From Prevotellaceae bacterium UBA1716 (lineage in GTDB: Bacteria; Bacteroidota; Bacteroidia; Bacteroidales; Bacteroidaceae), in NCBI GenBank assembly GCA_002317225.1, contig DCIW01000256.1, forward strand, positions 1-10,738: DNA of 10,738 nucleotides, read 5' to 3'. Under the pieces are notes generated by a model that saw only the letters and a list, made by a program, of their open reading frames with translations, made no database searches and was not told the DNA's origin. Positions 6,754 through 10,738 of the stretch are shown piece by piece. Each line of letters starts with the position of its first letter. Positions within the stretch are counted from its first letter, which is position 1. Both the position numbers and the translations under genes were made by a program.

Positions 6754-6879
6754 AAGCCCCCCGACCCCCCAAGGGGGCGGCCATCCGGATAGTGGGAGGC
6801 GGATGGCCTATTTAGTTTTTTTATTATTATTCTTGGATACTGCCCGGTAGGCCGCCCCCCCTCGGGGGTCGGGGGGCTT
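6754..6879. repeat. GC-rich long inverted repeat filling the GH43-xylB gap
   Basis: Perfect 16-base arms (6754-6769, AAGCCCCCCGACCCCC, and 6864-6879) enclose a second matching pair, GGGGGCGGCC (6773-6782) with 6850-6859. Inside, GGCCATCCG (6779-6787) and CGGATGGCC (6800-6808) form a local hairpin, and the middle is AT-rich. The outer arm starts on the last base of the GH43 stop codon and ends 3 bases before the xylB ATG. The base composition is very unlike the AT-rich surroundings. In the mRNA it would hide the xylB start region and protect the GH43 end. The core words GCCTACCGG and CCGGATGGC recur in the repeat at 3540-3555, so a dispersed family is likely. Confidence 0.75.
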
Positions 6880-7904
6880 TATCCCTCTATAGTCTGAATT
6901 GTACCGTCCTCATTATAGTGGAGTTCTGCCACCTTAAGTGAACGGAGGCTGTTTACACCACCTGATGGAGCTGAGTCGTGATGGAAGAGATACCACTTGC
7001 CCTTGAACTCAACGATACTGTGGTGAGTTGTCCAACCAGCCTTTACAGGAGTGAGGACTACACCCTTGAATGTGAATGGTCCGTAAGGATTGTCACCGAT
7101 AGCGTAGCAAATCATGTGAGTATCACCTGTAGAGTATGAGAAGTAGTACTTGCCATTATACTTGTGGCACCATGAAGCCTCGAAGAAACGATGTGGATCG
7201 TCTGCCTTGAGAGGCTTGCCATCTTCACCAAGGATGATTACAGGCTTTGGTTCTTCTGCAAAATGCATCATATCTGGAGCAAGACGAGCAACACGTGATG
7301 GAAGAGCGTCAACCTCCGACTTCTTTGCAGGAACCATACCTTCTGTATCACCTGGAGGAGGACAAGCAGGACCAATCTCGTTGAAAGCAAGCTTGTTGTC
7401 CTTGTACCACTGAAGCTGACCACCCCAAATACCACCAAGGTAGAAGTAGTATTCGCCATCATCATCCTTCATACAAGCATAGTCAATTGAATATGAACCA
7501 TGCATAGGGTCGTTCAAAGGCTTGAATGGACCTTCTGGACTATCTGCAACAGCAACACCTGTGCGGAAAATATCATTCTTATCCTTTGCAGGGAAATACA
7601 TATAGTACTTACCATCCTTCTCCTGAACATCATTGTCCCAAAGCTGGTGACTTGCCCATGGAATATCTTCAAGTTTGAGGATGCAACCATGATCTACGAG
7701 TTCCTTTTCACCACGGCAAACTGCCTCGAGATCATCAGTAGAGAATACGTGATAATCCTTCATTTCGTACTCTGCACCTGAGTCGTCATCACCGACACCA
7801 GCATCCCAGTCGTGAGATGGGTAGATATATACTCTTCCGTTCCAAACGTGAACAGATGGGTCAGCCATATAATCGTGTGGCCAAAGATAGAATTTACCTT
7901 CCAT
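6879..7904 (-). CDS. xynB: GH43 beta-xylosidase / alpha-L-arabinofuranosidase, cytoplasmic
   Basis: A 341-residue five-bladed beta-propeller enzyme acting on xylo-oligosaccharides. The GH43 inverting triad is visible: base Asp15 in MADPSVHV, pKa-tuning Asp141 in YSIDYACM, and acid Glu242 in RFFEASW. WYLFHHDSAP (304-313) carries the conserved His of the propeller centre. It has no signal peptide, so it should work in the cytoplasm on sugars brought in by the transporter of the same operon. ATG at 7904 is chosen over the open TTG at 7961: it directly precedes EGKFYLWPHDYMADP, where the fold begins, and has AGGAGG (7920-7915) 10 bases upstream. Position after a GH10 xylanase matches xynB of Prevotella bryantii (from memory), an exo-xylanase. 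Xylosidase versus arabinofuranosidase cannot be settled from the sequence. Confidence 0.9.
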   Translation of the reverse strand: MEGKFYLWPHDYMADPSVHVWNGRVYIYPSHDWDAGVGDDDSGAEYEMKDYHVFSTDDLEAVCRGEKELVDHGCILKLEDIPWASHQLWDNDVQEKDGKYYMYFPAKDKNDIFRTGVAVADSPEGPFKPLNDPMHGSYSIDYACMKDDDGEYYFYLGGIWGGQLQWYKDNKLAFNEIGPACPPPGDTEGMVPAKKSEVDALPSRVARLAPDMMHFAEEPKPVIILGEDGKPLKADDPHRFFEASWCHKYNGKYYFSYSTGDTHMICYAIGDNPYGPFTFKGVVLTPVKAGWTTHHSIVEFKGKWYLFHHDSAPSGGVNSLRSLKVAELHYNEDGTIQTIEG

Positions 7905-7988
7905 AATAGAAGTCCCTCCTTCTCCCTTGAAGAGAGTGCCCTTATTTGTGGAGGGTTGCAAGGGCGTTATTGTTATATCTGTTATTGT
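7905..7988 (-). promoter_or_regulatory. GH43 leader: strong Shine-Dalgarno with matching upstream anti-sequence
   Basis: The 84-base gap after the xylanase stop carries AGGAGG (7920-7915), 10 bases before the GH43 ATG, in a phylum where such sites are rare. About 30 bases upstream, minus-strand CCCTCC (7955-7950) is exactly complementary to GGAGGG of the site and sits in the loop of a hairpin with stem GCCCTT (7965-7960)/AAGGGC (7943-7938). Further upstream AACAATAAC occurs twice (7989-7981 and 7974-7966) with a 15-base period. Loop pairing to the ribosome site would be a pseudoknot able to control GH43 translation; this function is inferred. Confidence 0.5.
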
Positions 7989-9191
7989 TTACTTCTTCTT
8001 TGTCTTCTTTGCCTTTTTATCAGATACTTGAGGCTTTACGAGCTCAATGATGTCCTGCACAAAAGGTTTCAGGTTGTTCTGGCGGTCGAACAGAGTTGCA
8101 TAATCTGTACGTCCCCTGATTGGGAAGTCATTACGCCATGAGTTTGCATCGTTGGTACACCAAAAACCGAGGCGGTTGACATTGTCCTTATGCTTAATCA
8201 TAAGCTTATAGAAGTTCACCCAGTATTCTGCAATCTCTGCCTCTTTCTCTTTTGTAAGTCCATTCTTAAATGGGTCTTTGTCAGGAGTATAAGAAAAACG
8301 ATCGCTGATGTTTGCTCCCGAAAAACCGTATGGGTTAGGCAATACAGAAAGGTCAATTTCTGAGAAACATGCCTGCACACCGAGTTTTTCAATCTCTGTA
8401 AGTGCATAGTCGTAGGCAGGCAAGAGCCAGTCCTTATCCTCAAGAATCATGTGACCTTGAAGTCCTATTGCATCGATAGGCAAACCTGCATTGATGAGAG
8501 GGCGGAAGAAATTGGTAATACCATCAACTTTCTCTTTCTTAAACATAGAGAAATCGTTGAAGTACAACTCTGCGTTAGGGTCTGCTTCGTGAGCATATTG
8601 GAAAGCCAATGGAATATAGTCTGTACCGAGAATCTGGTAGAAGAGACTCTTACGTGGCGAACCATCATCCTCGAAAGCCTCATTGACAACGTCCCATGAA
8701 GAAACTCGTCCCTTGAAATGGCTTACTATAGTATAAATATGTTCGCGCATACGCTTTTTCAGCACTTCGGGCGAAACAAGTTTGCCTTCCTTATCATAGT
8801 GGAACCACTTTGCACATTGTGAGTGCCAAATAAGACAATGACCATGAACCTTGAGTCCTGACGCAAGCGACTTGTTGACAAATTCATCTGCGAGAGTGAA
8901 GTCATAGATACCTTCTTCTGGGTGGACAACCTCACACTTCATGCAGTTTTCAGCCACAACCCAATCGAAGTTCTTCACGACATTGTCCCAGTTCTTTGTC
9001 TGATCGCTACTGACCATGCCTGTGACATCGTGCTTGTTGGTTGCATTTTCAGCAGCAGCAACCTCCCATTGGTTCACGCTGACACAAGTGCGCCAATAGT
9101 CGCGATAAGCATCTTTCAGTGTCTGTGCATTCAACGAAAGCACAGAACACTGAATTGCTATAAGTGAGAGAACAGTTGTTCTAAAATTCAT
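7989..9191 (-). CDS. xynA: GH10 endo-1,4-beta-xylanase, periplasmic
   Basis: A 400-residue secreted enzyme that cuts internal beta-1,4-xylosidic bonds of xylan or xylo-oligosaccharides with retention. A signal peptide spans 1-23 (ending LNAQ without a lipobox). The rest is one GH10 (beta/alpha)8 barrel with no carbohydrate-binding module. Motifs: KCEVVHPEEG (86-94) and VHGHCLIWHSQ (115-125) at the substrate cleft, acid/base Glu171 in WDVVNEAF, FNDF (211-214), GLQGHM (243-248), nucleophile Glu278 in CFSEIDLSVLP, and FWCTNDANSWR (343-353). The C-terminus is a Lys-rich tail (DKKAKKTKKK, 391-400). It starts 3 bases after the transporter stop, so the two are co-transcribed and probably translationally coupled. 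A soluble, single-domain, periplasmic form fits cutting imported oligosaccharides more than attacking insoluble xylan. Confidence 0.95.
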   Translation of the reverse strand: MNFRTTVLSLIAIQCSVLSLNAQTLKDAYRDYWRTCVSVNQWEVAAAENATNKHDVTGMVSSDQTKNWDNVVKNFDWVVAENCMKCEVVHPEEGIYDFTLADEFVNKSLASGLKVHGHCLIWHSQCAKWFHYDKEGKLVSPEVLKKRMREHIYTIVSHFKGRVSSWDVVNEAFEDDGSPRKSLFYQILGTDYIPLAFQYAHEADPNAELYFNDFSMFKKEKVDGITNFFRPLINAGLPIDAIGLQGHMILEDKDWLLPAYDYALTEIEKLGVQACFSEIDLSVLPNPYGFSGANISDRFSYTPDKDPFKNGLTKEKEAEIAEYWVNFYKLMIKHKDNVNRLGFWCTNDANSWRNDFPIRGRTDYATLFDRQNNLKPFVQDIIELVKPQVSDKKAKKTKKK

Positions 9192-9194
9192 ATA

Positions 9195-10595
9195 TTATTT
9201 GTTTCTTGCTTCGATTTCCTTGTTCATTTCATCAAGTCTCTCATCTGTAAGAGGATACTTGTAGATAAGGTATCCTACAACGATGAGAAGAGCTGCAGGA
9301 ATAATTGTAGTAAACCAAAGGATTGCTTCCTTTGAAGAAGGTGAGTAATCTGCAAGCTTTGGATAGTAAGCATTAACTGGAGCACTGATAAATGAAGCAA
9401 GGAATACTACGATGAAGATACAGATCATAAGTTGCAAGCACTTATTTGCAGCAAACTCCTTGAACATCTCACCGTATGTAACTGGCTTTTCTGGAGTAGT
9501 GGCAATACGCTCTTTACAACCTTTGAAGCAGTAGAACAAAAGAACGAAACCTGCTAATGCAAAAATTGATGTAACAGTAAACCAAGCAATTGGACTTGTT
9601 GGAAGTGCAGATGCCTCACTTGCGAGGTTGAAACCTACCCAACCCATTACCAATGGAGTGATGAAACCTGCAACAGAGAAACCAGCCTTGAAAGCAACGC
9701 CTGCGAGTGCATTTACTGTAGCAGCAGGACGATTGCCAGTGCGGTATTCTGCTTCTGTAATTACTTCAGGAACGAGTGCCCACATCAAAGAACCAACGAG
9801 AAGACCTACACCTGTCATAACCTTTGCAGCCTGAACCAACACATTAAGTTCTGCAACATCGAAGAACTTACCGATAACGTACAATATCACGAAGCCTACA
9901 AAACCGATAGAGAGAAGGAGATAGTAAAGTCCCTTCTTACCAAACATCTTCTTCAATGCTGGCAAAGATGGCAAGATAATGAAAGCAGGAATAGTACCAA
10001 TAGCCATGAACAAAGCCTGATTCCAGTTGACTGCTTCGTTAATTACCAAAGCAAGACCGATTGGGAAACCTGCCTGTACAATGATCTGACCGATGTTTGC
10101 ACAAACCATACGAGTTGAAGTAAGCTTGAGAACCTCATCGTTGTCACGTGTCATACTTGCCATGATTGAACCGTATGGAATATTCACAACAGAATAAATC
10201 ATACTAAGCAATGTGTAGCTGACAGTAGCATAGACAATTTTCATTGAATAAGACCACTCGGCAACTTGAGGAAGCATAAGCAGACATGCAGCGACAGTCA
10301 AAGGAATACCACCATAAAGAAGATAAGAACGGTACTTACCCATCTTAGGGTTATTGTTGTCGATGTATCGACCTACGATAGGACTCCAGATACAGTCAAG
10401 GAGTCGTACGCCCAGAATCAATCCGCTGACAAAAGCAGGACTAATCTTCAATACTGTTGTAAGATAAAGCATGAGGTAACATGCCACTGTCTGGAAAATC
10501 AAGTTCTGAGCCAAGTCGCCCGAACCATAACCGATGCGTTGCATCCAGTTCAATTTGTAGAAGCCATTTGCTTCCTGTGATGAATAATCTGCCAT
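9195..10595 (-). CDS. GPH-family xyloside/xylo-oligosaccharide:cation symporter
   Basis: A 466-residue inner membrane protein of the glycoside-pentoside-hexuronide:cation symporter family (MelB/XylP/XynP group of the MFS), with about 12 hydrophobic helices. The family landmarks are RIGYGSGDLAQNLIFQ (20-35, helix 1), the loop RYIDNNNPKMGKYRSYLL (76-93), IPYGSIMASMTRDNDE (about 139-154) leading into LTSTRM, and the C-terminal YPLTDERLDEMNKEIEARN. It should import xylose, xylobiose or short xylo-oligosaccharides from the periplasm with Na+ or H+. It heads the operon, followed after 3 bases by the xylanase. Prevotella bryantii has a related transporter gene (xynD) in the same place, as I recall. 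The substrate is inferred from context; related Bacteroidota transporters can also carry other pentosides. Confidence 0.9.
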   Translation of the reverse strand: MADYSSQEANGFYKLNWMQRIGYGSGDLAQNLIFQTVACYLMLYLTTVLKISPAFVSGLILGVRLLDCIWSPIVGRYIDNNNPKMGKYRSYLLYGGIPLTVAACLLMLPQVAEWSYSMKIVYATVSYTLLSMIYSVVNIPYGSIMASMTRDNDEVLKLTSTRMVCANIGQIIVQAGFPIGLALVINEAVNWNQALFMAIGTIPAFIILPSLPALKKMFGKKGLYYLLLSIGFVGFVILYVIGKFFDVAELNVLVQAAKVMTGVGLLVGSLMWALVPEVITEAEYRTGNRPAATVNALAGVAFKAGFSVAGFITPLVMGWVGFNLASEASALPTSPIAWFTVTSIFALAGFVLLFYCFKGCKERIATTPEKPVTYGEMFKEFAANKCLQLMICIFIVVFLASFISAPVNAYYPKLADYSPSSKEAILWFTTIIPAALLIVVGYLIYKYPLTDERLDEMNKEIEARNK

Positions 10596-10738
10596 AGATG
10601 TATAGGTATTTTTATGAATAATATTCTTTAAGACACTTTTTCACGTTGCAAAATTAGCAAAATAAATCGATAAACAAAGCAAAAAATGTTACAATGTCTT
10701 TATATTACGTTTCTATACTATGTTTTCAAGCCTTATCA
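10596..10738 (-). other. 143-base upstream region of the xylan operon
   Basis: AT-rich leader and promoter region with no coding support in either strand. It contains the operon promoter (10648-10678) and a CGATAAACA word (10668-10676) resembling the ACGATAACA sites upstream of the NUDIX gene. The next upstream gene lies outside the window. Confidence 0.6.
10648..10678 (-). promoter_or_regulatory. Bacteroidota-type promoter of the transporter-xynA-xynB-xylB operon
   Basis: On the minus strand TTTG (10678-10675) is followed after 18 bases by TAATTTTGC (10656-10648), matching -33 TTTG and -7 TAnnTTTG. The start site would be near 10642, with a leader of about 45-50 bases. No Shine-Dalgarno sequence precedes the transporter ATG; the leader is A/T-rich. 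Confidence 0.7.

Noticed and set aside
6779..6835. Plus-strand hairpin GGCCATCCG/CGGATGGCC followed by a T-rich run, resembling an intrinsic terminator
   Set aside because: No plus-strand gene leads into it; it is better explained as part of the larger inverted repeat between GH43 and xylB.
7905..7961. N-terminal extension of the GH43 protein from 7961
   Set aside because: The codon at 7961 is TTG with no supporting site; the residues added do not belong to the fold, and the ATG at 7904 has AGGAGG at proper spacing.

Overview
The window looks like a chromosomal segment of a Bacteroidota member, most likely Prevotella/Segatella or a close relative. The AT-rich intergenic DNA carries Bacteroidota-type promoters (-33 TTTG, -7 TAnnTTTG). 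Signal peptides end in the typical 'xAQ' (SAQ, NAQ). The order pentoside transporter, GH10 xylanase, GH43 enzyme matches, from memory, the xynD-xynA-xynB cluster of Prevotella bryantii. No alignment could be run, so the genus is an inference. All eight protein genes lie on the minus strand, so transcription runs from high to low coordinates.

Operon A, from right to left: a promoter at 10648-10678, a GPH-family sugar:cation symporter (9195-10595), a periplasmic GH10 endo-xylanase (7989-9191), a cytoplasmic GH43 enzyme (6879-7904; the longer frame to 7961 begins with TTG and is rejected) and xylulokinase XylB (5272-6750). A hairpin after xylB (5214-5243) is a plausible terminator. An 84-base leader with an unusually strong Shine-Dalgarno sequence precedes the GH43 gene. 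A GC-rich palindrome fills the whole gap between GH43 and xylB.

Between the two xylan operons is a single OmpA-type outer membrane protein gene (3967-5049) with its own promoter. It is followed by a gene-free repeat island (about 3463-3954): an inverted-repeat element with 26-base termini enclosing three TTTGCCA/TGGCAAA palindromes, and a second, nested inverted repeat.

Operon B: a NUDIX-type transcriptional regulator (2492-3205), a GH67 alpha-glucuronidase (726-2444) and the first 241 codons of a SASA/SGNH carbohydrate acetylesterase (1-724) that runs off the window. Upstream of the regulator's promoter is a triplet of ACGATAACA half-sites, the best candidate operator.

Inferred pathway: xylan fragments in the periplasm are deacetylated by the esterase, stripped of (methyl)glucuronic acid by GH67 and shortened by GH10. 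The symporter imports small xylo-oligosaccharides, GH43 hydrolyses them to xylose, and, after isomerisation by an enzyme not encoded here, XylB makes xylulose 5-phosphate. The NUDIX protein probably senses a pentose or pentose-derived signal. No SusC/SusD pair, hybrid two-component regulator or xylose isomerase is present, and no tRNA, rRNA, CRISPR array or transposase gene was seen.
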